Positions 6,647 to 18,181 of a stretch of 64,000 bases of DNA are shown in pieces. A program made the translations under genes and the position numbers. Under the pieces are notes generated by a model, which was not told where the DNA came from, did no database searches, and worked only from the letters and a program-made list of their open reading frames with translations. The stretch's first letter is position 1, and every line of letters starts with the position of its first letter. The stretch comes from Pseudomonadota bacterium (GTDB lineage: Bacteria > Pseudomonadota > Gammaproteobacteria > Burkholderiales > Burkholderiaceae_C): positions 1-64,000 of the forward strand of contig JAFEEG010000012.1 in the NCBI GenBank assembly GCA_018241225.1. The letters are read 5' to 3'.

Positions 6647-9535
6647 ATGAGCGATTCATCGTCGTCGACGCCCGGCTCGGGTGTCTATCAGGCCTATCAA
6701 GGCAACACGTACCTCTTCGGCGGCAATGCGCCCTATGTCGAAGAAATGTACGAGAACTATCTCGCCAACCCCACCAGCGTGCCCGACAACTGGCGCTCGT
6801 ATTTCGACGCGCTCCAGAACGTGCCCGCCACCGATGGCACCAACACCAAGGACGTTCCGCACCAGCCGGTGATCAACGCCTTTGCCGACCTGGCCAAGAA
6901 GGGCACCACGCGCGTGGTGCAGGCCAGCGGCGCCGATTCCGAGTTGGGCCGCAAGCGCACCGCCGTCCAGCAGCTCATTGCCGCTTACCGCAACGTCGGC
7001 GCTCGTTATGCCGACCTGGACCCGCTCAAGCGCGCAGAACGCCCCTCCATTCCTGAGCTCGAGCCGTCGTTCTACGACTTCAAGGACGCCGACCTCGAGA
7101 CGGTGTTCAACACCAGCAACACCTTCTTCGGCAAGGACACCATGTCCTTGCGTGACCTGCTCAACGCACTGCGCGAAACGTACTGCGGCTCCATCGGCGC
7201 CGAGTACATGTACATCACCGACCAGGCGCAAAAGCGCTGGTGGCAGCAGCGCCTCGAAAGCGCGCGTACCAATCCGCAGCTGAGCGTCGACGACAAGAAG
7301 CGCGTGCTCGAGAAGCTCACCGCGGCCGAGGGCCTCGAGCGCTTCCTGCACACCAAGTACGTCGGCCAGAAGCGCTTCTCGCTCGAAGGCGGCGAGAGCT
7401 TCATCGTCTCTATGGACGAGCTGATCGAGCAGGCCGGCGCCAAGGGCGTGCAGGAAATCGTGATCGGCATGGCCCACCGCGGCCGCCTGAACGTGCTGGT
7501 CAATACGCTGGGCAAGATGCCCGCCGACCTGTTCGCCGAGTTCGACCACACCGCTCCTGAAGACCTGCCCTCGGGCGACGTGAAGTACCACCAGGGCTTC
7601 AGTTCCGACGTCAGCACCCCTGGCGGCCCGGTGCACCTGAGCCTTGCCTTCAACCCCTCGCACCTGGAAATCGTCAACCCCGTGGTTGAAGGCTCGGTGC
7701 GCGCCCGCATGGACCGCCGTGGCGACCACGCCGGCAAGCAGGTGCTGCCCGTGCTGGTGCACGGTGACGCCGCCTTCGCAGGCCAGGGCGTCGTGATGGA
7801 AACGCTGGCACTGGCCGAAACCCGTGGCTACTTCACGGGCGGCACGGTGCACCTGGTCATCAACAACCAGATCGGCTTCACCACCAGCGACCCGCGCGAC
7901 AGCCGCTCCACGCTGTATTGCACCGACATCGTCAAGATGATCGAGGCGCCGGTGCTGCACGTGAACGGCGACGACCCCGAAGCCGTGGTGCTGGCCACCC
8001 AACTCGCGCTGGACTTCCGCATGGAGTTCCAGAAGGACGTGGTGGTGGACATCATCTGCTTCCGCAAGCTGGGCCACAACGAGCAGGACACCCCCGCGCT
8101 CACCCAGCCGCTGATGTACAAGAAGATCGCCAAGCACCCGGGTACGCGCAAGCTGTACGCCGAGAAGCTCGCCACACAAGGCCTGGGCGAGACGCTGGGC
8201 GACGACATGGCCAAGGCCTATCGTGCCGCCATGGACGACGGCAAGCACACGGTCGATCCGGTGCTGACCAACTTCAAGAGCCAGTACGCGGTCGACTGGA
8301 GCCCCTTCCTGAACAAGAAGTGGACCGACGCCGGTGACACCGCCATCCCGCTGTCCGAGTGGAAGCGCCTGGCCGAACGCATCACGACCGTGCCGGGCGC
8401 CTTCACGGTGCACCCGCTGGTCAAGAAGGTGCTGGACGACCGCGGCGCCATGGGCCGCGGCGAAGTCAACGTCGACTGGGGCATGGGCGAGCACATGGCG
8501 TTTGCCTCGCTGGTGTCCAGCGGCTACCCGGTTCGCCTGTCGGGTGAGGACTGCGGCCGCGGTACCTTCACGCACCGCCACGCCGTTCTGCACGACCAGA
8601 ACCGCGAGAAGTTCGACGAAGGCACCTACATCCCGCTGCAGAACGTGGCCGAGAAGCAGGCACCGTTCGTCGTCATCGACTCCATCCTGTCGGAAGAAGC
8701 GGTGCTGGCCTTCGAATACGGCTACGCCTCCAACGATCCCAACACGCTGGTGATCTGGGAAGCGCAGTTTGGCGACTTCGCCAACGGCGCGCAGGTGGTC
8801 ATCGACCAGTTCATCGCCTCGGGCGAAGTCAAGTGGGGCCGCGTCAACGGCATCACGCTGATGCTGCCGCACGGCTACGAAGGCCAGGGCCCCGAGCACA
8901 GCTCGGCCCGCCTGGAGCGCTTCATGCAGCTGGCCGCCGACACCAACATGCAGATCGTGCAGCCCACCACGGCCAGCCAGATCTTCCATGTGCTGCGTCG
9001 CCAGATGGTGCGCAACCTGCGCAAGCCGCTGATCATCATGACGCCCAAGTCGCTGCTGCGTAACAAGGACGCGACCTCGCCGCTGTCCGAGTTCACCAAG
9101 GGTGGCTTCCAGACTGTCATTCCCGACAGCCGCGACCTCAAGGCCGAGAAGGTCAAGCGCGTGGTGGCCTGCTCGGGCAAGGTGTACTACGACCTGGCCC
9201 GCAAGCGCGAGGAACTGGGCCGCGACGACGTCGCCGTCATCCGAGTCGAGCAACTCTATCCCTTCCCGCACAAGGCCTTCGGCGCGGAACTGAAGAAGTA
9301 TCCGAACCTGGTCGACGTGGTGTGGAGCCAGGACGAGCCGCAGAACCAGGGCGCCTGGTTCTTCGTGCAGCACCAGATCCACGAGAACATGCAAGAAGGC
9401 CAGAAGCTGGGCTACTCGGGCCGCGCCGCATCGGCGTCGCCGGCAGCCGGCTACTCGCACCTGCATCAGGAACAGCAAAAGGCGCTGGTCGACGGCGCAT
9501 TCGGCAAGCTCAAGGGCTTCGTGCTGACCAAGTAA
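6647..9535 (+). CDS. sucA: 2-oxoglutarate dehydrogenase E1 component
   Basis: Thiamine-diphosphate-dependent E1 of the 2-oxoglutarate dehydrogenase complex, 962 residues, the normal length. It oxidatively decarboxylates 2-oxoglutarate and passes the succinyl group to the E2 lipoyl domain. Visible features are the N-terminal segment around YVEEMYENYLANPTSVPDNW found in this family, AHRGRLNVLVNTLGK, the thiamine-site region GDAAFAGQGVVMETL with INNQIGFTT, and the pyrimidine-binding region around SGEDCGRGTFTHRHAVLHDQ. It is first of the sucA-sucB-lpdA operon in the cytoplasm, central to the TCA cycle. Confidence 0.98.
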   Translation: MSDSSSSTPGSGVYQAYQGNTYLFGGNAPYVEEMYENYLANPTSVPDNWRSYFDALQNVPATDGTNTKDVPHQPVINAFADLAKKGTTRVVQASGADSELGRKRTAVQQLIAAYRNVGARYADLDPLKRAERPSIPELEPSFYDFKDADLETVFNTSNTFFGKDTMSLRDLLNALRETYCGSIGAEYMYITDQAQKRWWQQRLESARTNPQLSVDDKKRVLEKLTAAEGLERFLHTKYVGQKRFSLEGGESFIVSMDELIEQAGAKGVQEIVIGMAHRGRLNVLVNTLGKMPADLFAEFDHTAPEDLPSGDVKYHQGFSSDVSTPGGPVHLSLAFNPSHLEIVNPVVEGSVRARMDRRGDHAGKQVLPVLVHGDAAFAGQGVVMETLALAETRGYFTGGTVHLVINNQIGFTTSDPRDSRSTLYCTDIVKMIEAPVLHVNGDDPEAVVLATQLALDFRMEFQKDVVVDIICFRKLGHNEQDTPALTQPLMYKKIAKHPGTRKLYAEKLATQGLGETLGDDMAKAYRAAMDDGKHTVDPVLTNFKSQYAVDWSPFLNKKWTDAGDTAIPLSEWKRLAERITTVPGAFTVHPLVKKVLDDRGAMGRGEVNVDWGMGEHMAFASLVSSGYPVRLSGEDCGRGTFTHRHAVLHDQNREKFDEGTYIPLQNVAEKQAPFVVIDSILSEEAVLAFEYGYASNDPNTLVIWEAQFGDFANGAQVVIDQFIASGEVKWGRVNGITLMLPHGYEGQGPEHSSARLERFMQLAADTNMQIVQPTTASQIFHVLRRQMVRNLRKPLIIMTPKSLLRNKDATSPLSEFTKGGFQTVIPDSRDLKAEKVKRVVACSGKVYYDLARKREELGRDDVAVIRVEQLYPFPHKAFGAELKKYPNLVDVVWSQDEPQNQGAWFFVQHQIHENMQEGQKLGYSGRAASASPAAGYSHLHQEQQKALVDGAFGKLKGFVLTK

Positions 9536-9589
9536 CAACGACGAGCAGAGCGTCAAACAAGAAACACGAAGCCCAAGAGGATCCTTCAA

Positions 9590-10858
<1,269 letters not shown>

Positions 10859-10868
10859 GGAGGCGTTC

Positions 10869-12299
<1,431 letters not shown>

Positions 12300-12312
12300 G
12301 AAACGGGAAGGC

Positions 12313-13455
12313 GTGGACCTTCAGAGCGTGACGGACGGCAGCGCCAGCAGCGTGCACTCGGTGCGCGCCGTCTACGAAGCGGAGCTGAAAGCGCGGGGCT
12401 TCCAGAGCGACCCCGCGCAGCTTCGCGCCATCGATGCGCTGGAGCGCTGCTGCCAGGACTGGGTGGCCTACAAGGCCCAGCGCTCCAATGCCTTCAAGAA
12501 GCTGATCAACCGGCCCGACATTCCGCGCGGCGTGTACATGTACGGCGGGGTGGGGCGCGGCAAGAGCTTCCTGATGGATTGCTTTTTCTCGGCCGTACCG
12601 GTGACGCGCAAGACGCGCCTGCACTTTCACGAGTTCATGCGCGAAGTGCACCGGCAGTTGGCCGAGCTGCAAGGCACGGTGAACCCGCTGGATGAGCTGG
12701 GCCGACGCATGGCCAAGCGCTACCGGCTGATCTGCTTCGACGAATTCCACGTGGCCGACATCACCGACGCGATGATCCTGCACCGGCTGCTGGCGTCGCT
12801 GTTCGAGAACGGCGTGGGCTTTGTCACCACCTCCAACTTCAAGCCCGACGACCTGTATCCCGGTGGGCTGCATCGCGACCGCATCCTGCCGGCCATCCAG
12901 CTGCTCAACGAGCAGCTGGAGGTCATCAACGTGGACAACGGCACCGACTACCGGCGCCGCACGCTGGAGCAAGTGCGCCTGTACCTCACGCCCAACGGCG
13001 CCGAGGCCGACAAGGAGATGCGCGACGCCTTCCGCCGCCTTGCCGAGAAGGCGGACGACGAAGACCCGGTGCTGCACATCGAGGCGCGCGAGATCCGTGC
13101 CCGTCGCAAGGCCGGCGGCGTGGTCTGGTTCGACTTCAAGACGCTGTGCGGCGGCCCGCGCTCGCAGAACGACTACCTGGAAATCGCCAGCCAGTTCCAC
13201 ACGGTGCTGCTGTCGGACGTGCCGCACATGCCGGTGCGCATGGCCTCTGAAGCCCGGCGCTTCACATGGTTGGTCGACGTGCTTTACGACAGGCGTGTCA
13301 AACTCATCATGTCGGCCGCGGTGCCCCCGGAACAGTTGTATACCGAGGGACCCTTGGCCCACGAGTTTCCGCGCACGATTTCGCGGCTGCATGAGATGCA
13401 GTCGGCCGAGTTCCTGGCGCTGGAGCCGCGATCGGTCGACACCCGCATCACATGA
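12313..13455 (+). CDS. zapE: Cell division ATPase ZapE (AFG1-like)
   Basis: AFG1/ZapE family P-loop ATPase, 380 residues. Walker A is GGVGRGKSFLMD near residue 80, the Walker B-like ICFDEFHV follows, and there is an arginine-containing region near HRLLASLFENGVGFVTTSN. The E. coli homologue associates with the Z-ring and destabilises FtsZ polymers. The start is GTG at 12313, 13 bases after the lpdA stop, with CGGGAAG as a possible ribosome-binding site. Co-transcription with sucAB-lpdA is likely. The stop overlaps the next gene as ATGA. Confidence 0.92.
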   Translation: MDLQSVTDGSASSVHSVRAVYEAELKARGFQSDPAQLRAIDALERCCQDWVAYKAQRSNAFKKLINRPDIPRGVYMYGGVGRGKSFLMDCFFSAVPVTRKTRLHFHEFMREVHRQLAELQGTVNPLDELGRRMAKRYRLICFDEFHVADITDAMILHRLLASLFENGVGFVTTSNFKPDDLYPGGLHRDRILPAIQLLNEQLEVINVDNGTDYRRRTLEQVRLYLTPNGAEADKEMRDAFRRLAEKADDEDPVLHIEAREIRARRKAGGVVWFDFKTLCGGPRSQNDYLEIASQFHTVLLSDVPHMPVRMASEARRFTWLVDVLYDRRVKLIMSAAVPPEQLYTEGPLAHEFPRTISRLHEMQSAEFLALEPRSVDTRIT

Positions 13456-14120
13456 AGTTCAGGTTCTTTCTTCTTCCGTATCTGCTTGCCGTTGTGGCCT
13501 GGCCCGTCTGGGCCCAGGTGCCTTCGTCCCAGTCGTCCGTGGCGCCTGTTTCCCAGGAGGACAAGGACGCCATCGAGAAGGCGCGCATCGGCGACGAGCG
13601 CAAGGCCGCCGATGTCCGCTACGAGCAGGACCGCACCGTGTGCTATCAGAAGTTTGCCGTGCAGGACTGCCTCAACGATGTCCGGCGCAAGCGGCGCGCC
13701 AAGGTCGAGGAGCTGAACCGGCAGGAGGCGGCTATCAACGATGCCGAGCGCAAGCGGCGCGGCGCCGCCGAGCTGGATCGGCTCGAGCAGCAAAAGGGCG
13801 GGCTTTCTGCTGATGATGCCGCCAAGCGCGAGCAGGCCTTGCAATCGCAGCGCGATCGAGAACAGCGCGCGGCAGACCATGCTTCCGAGCGGCAGTCCAA
13901 GGAGGCGCAGGCGGCGGCCAATCGCCGCGACTTCGAGAACAAGCAGCGTGCCCATGCACAGGAGCAGGCCGACGCCGCCGAGCGCCGCGCCCAGGAAGAC
14001 GCGATGCGCCAGCGCTACGAGGCCCGGCTCAAGCAGGCCGAGCAGGACCGCGCGGAGCTCGAGGAGCGCAACGCCAAGCGCACCAAGCCACGCTCGGCGC
14101 CGTTGCCGACGCCGCCCTGA
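13452..14120 (+). CDS. Secreted coiled-coil protein of unknown function
   Basis: I do not recognise a characterised family. The 222-residue product has a signal peptide (about 1-22, LLPYLLAVVAWPVWAQ) followed by an almost entirely helical, highly charged region rich in Arg, Glu, Gln and Ala, predicted to form a long coiled coil. The mature part carries two cysteines in CYQKFAVQDC that could form a disulfide. It is probably periplasmic. The ATG overlaps the zapE stop as ATGA, so translation is coupled. A convergent phosphatase gene follows 24 bases later. Confidence 0.75.
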   Translation: MKFRFFLLPYLLAVVAWPVWAQVPSSQSSVAPVSQEDKDAIEKARIGDERKAADVRYEQDRTVCYQKFAVQDCLNDVRRKRRAKVEELNRQEAAINDAERKRRGAAELDRLEQQKGGLSADDAAKREQALQSQRDREQRAADHASERQSKEAQAAANRRDFENKQRAHAQEQADAAERRAQEDAMRQRYEARLKQAEQDRAELEERNAKRTKPRSAPLPTPP

Positions 14121-14144
14121 TGCGTTAGAGCAGGAAGAAGCCGC

Positions 14145-14918
14145 TCAGCTCTCGCCCTTGGGCAGCGGCTCGAGCTTGAGGATGGCCACGGAGATGTTGT
14201 CGCCCGTGCCCCGCGCGCGCACCCGCGCCTCTTCGATCAGCAACTCGACCGACTCGCGCGGGTTGCGCTCGGCAATCAGTGCGCCCATTTCTTCCGGGGT
14301 GAAGTAGTGCCACAGGCCATCGCTGCAGGCCATCAGGGCGTCGCCCGGCTTCAGGTGGTCGATGGCATGGATGTCGATGGGCGGCGGCGTGGTGGACATG
14401 CCCAGGCAACCGAGCAGGATGTTGGCCTGCGGGTGCTCGTCCATCTCGTCTTCGGCAATTTCTCCGCGATCTACCAGCGCCTGCACATAAGAATGGTCGC
14501 GCGTGCGCTTGACCATTCGGCCATTGCGAAACTGGTAGATGCGCGAGTCGCCCACATGAATCCAGGTGCAATCGCCGCGCGGATTCATGACGAAGGCTGC
14601 TACGGTGCTGTGCGGCTCCTGCTCGGCCGAAACGGCCGTGAGCTTGATCACAGTGTGCGAGTCTTCCACCACCTGCTTGAGCAGCTTGCTCGGGCTGTCG
14701 GTCTCGGGCGAATATTTTGCGAAGAGCTGGCGCGCCGTCATCAGCACCTGGTCGGACGCCTTGCGCCCGCCGCTTCGGCCGCCCATGCCGTCGGCCACCA
14801 CGGCCATCAGGCAGCCCTTGGCATGCGGATGGCCGATCATCATGACTTGGTCCTGCTGGTAGGGACGGTCGCCGCGGTGAAGGCCGCTGGCAGCAGCTAG
14901 TCGAAAGCCTCGTGTCAT
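14145..14918 (-). CDS. PP2C-family serine/threonine protein phosphatase
   Basis: Metal-dependent PP2C-type phosphatase, 257 residues from the ATG at 14918. Family motifs appear in order: RPYQQDQ, VADGMGGRSGGRKASD with the metal-binding Asp, HVGDSRIYQF, RDHSYVQALVDRGEI, ACSDGLWHYF and GTGDNISVAIL. It should dephosphorylate Ser/Thr residues in the cytoplasm; no partner kinase is in the window. A longer reading from 15026 would overlap the divergent promoter region and lacks the family's usual start, so I use 14918. It is transcribed away from the ydcH-dinG unit. Confidence 0.9.
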   Translation of the reverse strand: MTRGFRLAAASGLHRGDRPYQQDQVMMIGHPHAKGCLMAVVADGMGGRSGGRKASDQVLMTARQLFAKYSPETDSPSKLLKQVVEDSHTVIKLTAVSAEQEPHSTVAAFVMNPRGDCTWIHVGDSRIYQFRNGRMVKRTRDHSYVQALVDRGEIAEDEMDEHPQANILLGCLGMSTTPPPIDIHAIDHLKPGDALMACSDGLWHYFTPEEMGALIAERNPRESVELLIEEARVRARGTGDNISVAILKLEPLPKGES

Positions 14919-15076
14919 CGGTGCATCGGGCGCCGGTGGCGCTGAGTGCCTTTCTTGCGTCGGGGTGATTGGACTATTATCAAGCGAACAGGGTCCGCGT
15001 CCCATCTGAGTGTGCGCGCGGCGCAACTTTGGACTCCAATCTTCACTCCACTTCTCGCCAATTGATCGAATGCCGC

Positions 15077-15232
15077 ATGGAACATGCGGACCTGGACGCC
15101 ACCATCGATCGCCTGGCCGAGACCGTTCCGCCCGACGAACTGCTGCTGCGGCGCCTCAAGAAGCGCCGTCTCGCCCTGCGAGACCAGATCGCCCGACTCG
15201 AACGCGAACTCGACCCCCAAGAACCTGCCTGA
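15077..15232 (+). CDS. YdcH-family (DUF465) small protein
   Basis: A 51-residue protein with the DUF465 signature LLRRLKKRRLALRDQIARLE, a short helical hairpin of unknown function. The start chosen is the ATG at 15077, giving a length usual for the family; an in-frame TTG at 14969 gives a longer unlikely N-terminus. Its TGA stop overlaps the ATG of the following helicase gene (TGATG), so the two are translationally coupled. Confidence 0.8.
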   Translation: MEHADLDATIDRLAETVPPDELLLRRLKKRRLALRDQIARLERELDPQEPA

Positions 15233-17253
15233 TGACTGCATTGGAAGAACGTGTGCGCGAGGTCTTTGCGCAGGGAGGCGCACTGTCTCGCGCGGCAGAG
15301 CAGTTTCGCGAACGAGACGGGCAGACCCGCATGGCACTGGCGGTGGCGCAAGTCATTGCAGAAGGCGGCCCGCTGGTCGTGGAGGCTGGTACGGGCGTGG
15401 GCAAGACCTTTTCCTACCTGGTGCCGGCGCTGCTCAGTGGCGAACGGGTGCTGCTGTCCACCGCCACCAAGGCGCTGCAGGACCAGCTTTATGGGCGGGA
15501 CCTGCCGCGACTGGTCGACGCGCTGGGCCTGCCGGTGCGCACGGCGCTGCTCAAGGGGCGCGCCAGCTACCTGTGCCTGCACCGCCTGGAGCTGGCCCGG
15601 CGAGATGCTTCGCCCGAGCGAGTCTCGCAGCGGGCGCTGGCCAAGATCGAGCAGTGGTCTCAGGCAACCCGCACCGGCGACCTGGCTGAGTTGCCCGGGC
15701 TGGACGAGCGCTCGCCCATCATCCCGCTGGTCACCTCCACCCGCGAGAACTGCCTGGGGGCCCAGTGCCCGCAGTTTCGAGCCTGCCACGTGAACCTGGC
15801 GCGGCGCGAGGCGCTGGCGGCCGACGTGGTGGTGGTCAATCACCATCTTTTCTTTGCCGACCTGTCCGTGCGCGAGTCGGGCATGGCCGAGCTGTTGCCG
15901 ACGGTGCGCGTGGTGGTGTTCGACGAGGCCCACCAGCTCAACGAGACTGGCGTGCAATTCCTGGGCGTGCAAATGGGCAGTGCGCAGGCGCTGGATTTCT
16001 CGCGCGATGTGCTGGCCGCCGGGCTGCAGCACGCGCGAGGCCTGGTCGATTGGCAGACCGTGGCCGCAGGCGTGGAGCGTGCCGCGCGTGAGCTTCGGTT
16101 GTCGGTCGGCAAGCAGTGGCCGGGTACCAAGCTGCGGTGGACCGACGCGGCGCCCGAGGGCATTGCGCCGGGTCCGTGGCAAAACGCGCTGGAAGAGCTG
16201 CAGCAGGCTTTCGAGCATGCGGCGGATGGCCTGGCCATGGTGAGTGAGCTCTCGCCCGATTTCGTGCGCCTGCACGAGCGCGCCGTCGAGCTGGCCGGGC
16301 GTAGCGAGCGCTTTGCCCAGCCCTGCGCGCCGGAGTCCGTGCGCTGGGTGGATGTGGGCAACCAGCTGCGGCTGGTCGAGTCGCCCCTGGACATCGCCCA
16401 GGCGGTGAAGCGGCGCATGCTCAAGACCGATTCGCCGCCCACGGAAGAAGAGGGCGGCCAGAGTCGCCGAAGCTGGATCTTCACCTCCGCCACACTGGGC
16501 GACGAGCCGCAGCTTCGGTGGTTCACCGAGCCCTGCGGGCTGGAGGACGCGACCGTTCTTCGCGTCTCCAGTCCCTTTGACTACCCGGAGCAGGCGGCCC
16601 TGTACGTGCCGCGCAACTTCCCCAAGCCCAACGACCCGTCGCACAGCGCGCAGGTGGCCAGGCTTGCAGGACGCGGCGCGGCGCTCCTGGGCGGGCGCAC
16701 GCTGGTTCTCACCACCACCTTGCGCGCCTTGCGCACCATTGGCGACGACCTGCGCCGGCAGTTCGAGCAAGGCGATGCCGCGCATGCGCTGGAAGTGCTG
16801 GTGCAGGGCGAGCTGCCCAAGCGCGTGCTGATGGATCGTTTCCGTGAGGGTGCAGGCCACGGCCGCCCGGGTTGCGTGCTGGTGGCCTCTGCCTCTTTCT
16901 GGGAAGGCTTTGACGCACCCGGCGATGCGCTTCAACTGGTGGTCATCGACAAGCTGCCCTTTCCGCCGCCGAACGACCCGCTGGTCGAGGCCCGTTCGAA
17001 GCGCCTGGAAAGCCAGGGGCGCAGCGCCTTCAACGACTACTTCATTCCCGAGGCCGCAGTGGCGCTCAAGCAGGGGGCCGGTCGCCTGATTCGACGGGAA
17101 AGCGACCGGGGCGTGCTCGCCATCTGCGACACCCGCCTCACTGCCATGGGGTACGGCAAACGCCTGTTGGCTGCCGTGCCCGGCATGCGAAGGCTCGAAA
17201 GCGAAGCGGATTTCGACGCCGCTTTGAGCGATTTGACCCAACAGGGCTTCTAG
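15232..17253 (+). CDS. dinG: ATP-dependent DNA helicase, DinG/YoaA family
   Basis: Superfamily 2 XPD-like helicase, 673 residues. Walker A is EAGTGVGKTFSYL near residue 45, and the DEAH box is VVFDEAHQLNE near 225. Cysteines in the NCLGAQCPQFRACHVN segment, with one in YLCLHRL, could ligate a 4Fe-4S cluster as in DinG, YoaA and XPD. Motifs V and VI are ASFWEGFDAPGDAL and QGAGRLIRRESDRG. Such enzymes unwind DNA 5'-to-3' in repair or at replication blocks. The start at 15232 overlaps the ydcH stop. Whether it is strictly DinG or YoaA cannot be settled by eye. Confidence 0.92.
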   Translation: MTALEERVREVFAQGGALSRAAEQFRERDGQTRMALAVAQVIAEGGPLVVEAGTGVGKTFSYLVPALLSGERVLLSTATKALQDQLYGRDLPRLVDALGLPVRTALLKGRASYLCLHRLELARRDASPERVSQRALAKIEQWSQATRTGDLAELPGLDERSPIIPLVTSTRENCLGAQCPQFRACHVNLARREALAADVVVVNHHLFFADLSVRESGMAELLPTVRVVVFDEAHQLNETGVQFLGVQMGSAQALDFSRDVLAAGLQHARGLVDWQTVAAGVERAARELRLSVGKQWPGTKLRWTDAAPEGIAPGPWQNALEELQQAFEHAADGLAMVSELSPDFVRLHERAVELAGRSERFAQPCAPESVRWVDVGNQLRLVESPLDIAQAVKRRMLKTDSPPTEEEGGQSRRSWIFTSATLGDEPQLRWFTEPCGLEDATVLRVSSPFDYPEQAALYVPRNFPKPNDPSHSAQVARLAGRGAALLGGRTLVLTTTLRALRTIGDDLRRQFEQGDAAHALEVLVQGELPKRVLMDRFREGAGHGRPGCVLVASASFWEGFDAPGDALQLVVIDKLPFPPPNDPLVEARSKRLESQGRSAFNDYFIPEAAVALKQGAGRLIRRESDRGVLAICDTRLTAMGYGKRLLAAVPGMRRLESEADFDAALSDLTQQGF

Positions 17254-17305
17254 GCGAGTTCCAGTCCCACACCTGGGAACCGGCTTCGCCGGGCCCGAGG
17301 TGGGG

Positions 17306-17357
17306 TCGCCCCTTGGTGGGAATTACACGCAGCGAAGCGAAGTGAAAAGCCTTGGGG
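17306..17357. repeat. Dispersed intergenic repeat, copy A
   Basis: This stretch after dinG resembles 43279-43333: both read TCGCCC, a G-run, TTACACG, then the 15-base exact match GCGAAGTGAAAAGCC (17337-17351 here) and a G-rich end. It fills most of the gap between dinG and the convergent bamD stop. Function unknown. Confidence 0.6.
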
Positions 17358-18167
17358 CTACCAGAGCTTCCACCACGGGTCATCCTTGGCCCGGAACCCC
17401 TTGCTGAGGTATTGGCTTTGCGGATAGTTCGTGGTGAGCACGCGCTGGGTGTCGTCGCGCAACTGCGTCATGCCCAGGGCGTCGTACGAGCGCACCATGA
17501 TGTAGAGCGCTTCTTCCACTGCCGGCACCTCGCGGTAGTCGGAAATGGCCAGCTGCGAACGGTTGATGGCAGCCAGGTAGGCGCCGCGCGAGTAGTAGTA
17601 GCGCGCCACGTGCACTTCATACTGCGCCAGCGAATTGACGATGTAGTTCATGCGCGCCCGTGCGTCGGGTGCGTAGCGCGAGGCCGGGAAGCGGGTGACC
17701 AGTTCCTTGAAGGACTCGAAGGATTCCTTGGCCGCCTTCTGGTCGCGCTCGGACAGGTCTTGCCGCGTGAAGGACGAGAACATGCCCAGGTCGTCGTTGA
17801 AGTTGACGATTCCGCGCATGTAGAGCGCGTAGTCGTACGCCGGGCTGGCCGGGTGCAGCTTCATGAAGCGGTCCAGCGTGGCGATGGCGGCAGGGCGCTC
17901 GCCGCCCTTGTATTGCGCGTAGGCCTTTTCAAGTTGGGCCTGCTGGGCCAGGGGCGTGCCGGCGGCGCGGCCCTCGAGCTTCTCGTACAGGGGCACGGCC
18001 TTTTCAAAGGCGCCGGAGTCCACTTCGTCCTTGGCCTCGGCGTAGATCTTGTTGGGGCTCCAGTTGGCCGTCTTGTCGAGGTTGTCGCCCGCGCATCCGG
18101 CTGCCAGCATCGCGGTCGCGGCCAGCGCGATCCAGCAGGGGACAGCCGATAATTTGGTGCGAAACAT
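17358..18167 (-). CDS. bamD: Outer membrane assembly lipoprotein BamD
   Basis: Essential BAM-complex lipoprotein, 269 residues from the ATG at 18167. A lipoprotein signal peptide ends in the lipobox LAAGC. Five TPR-like repeats follow, with the recognisable segments DYALYMRGIVNFNDD and YIVNSLAQYEVHVARYYY. It is anchored in the inner leaflet of the outer membrane and helps BamA insert beta-barrel proteins; bamB lies elsewhere in this window. The start codon is only 14 bases from that of divergent rluD, and a perfect TATAAT for this gene lies inside rluD. Confidence 0.95.
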   Translation of the reverse strand: MFRTKLSAVPCWIALAATAMLAAGCAGDNLDKTANWSPNKIYAEAKDEVDSGAFEKAVPLYEKLEGRAAGTPLAQQAQLEKAYAQYKGGERPAAIATLDRFMKLHPASPAYDYALYMRGIVNFNDDLGMFSSFTRQDLSERDQKAAKESFESFKELVTRFPASRYAPDARARMNYIVNSLAQYEVHVARYYYSRGAYLAAINRSQLAISDYREVPAVEEALYIMVRSYDALGMTQLRDDTQRVLTTNYPQSQYLSKGFRAKDDPWWKLW

Positions 18168-18181
18168 CACTAGAAGCTTTC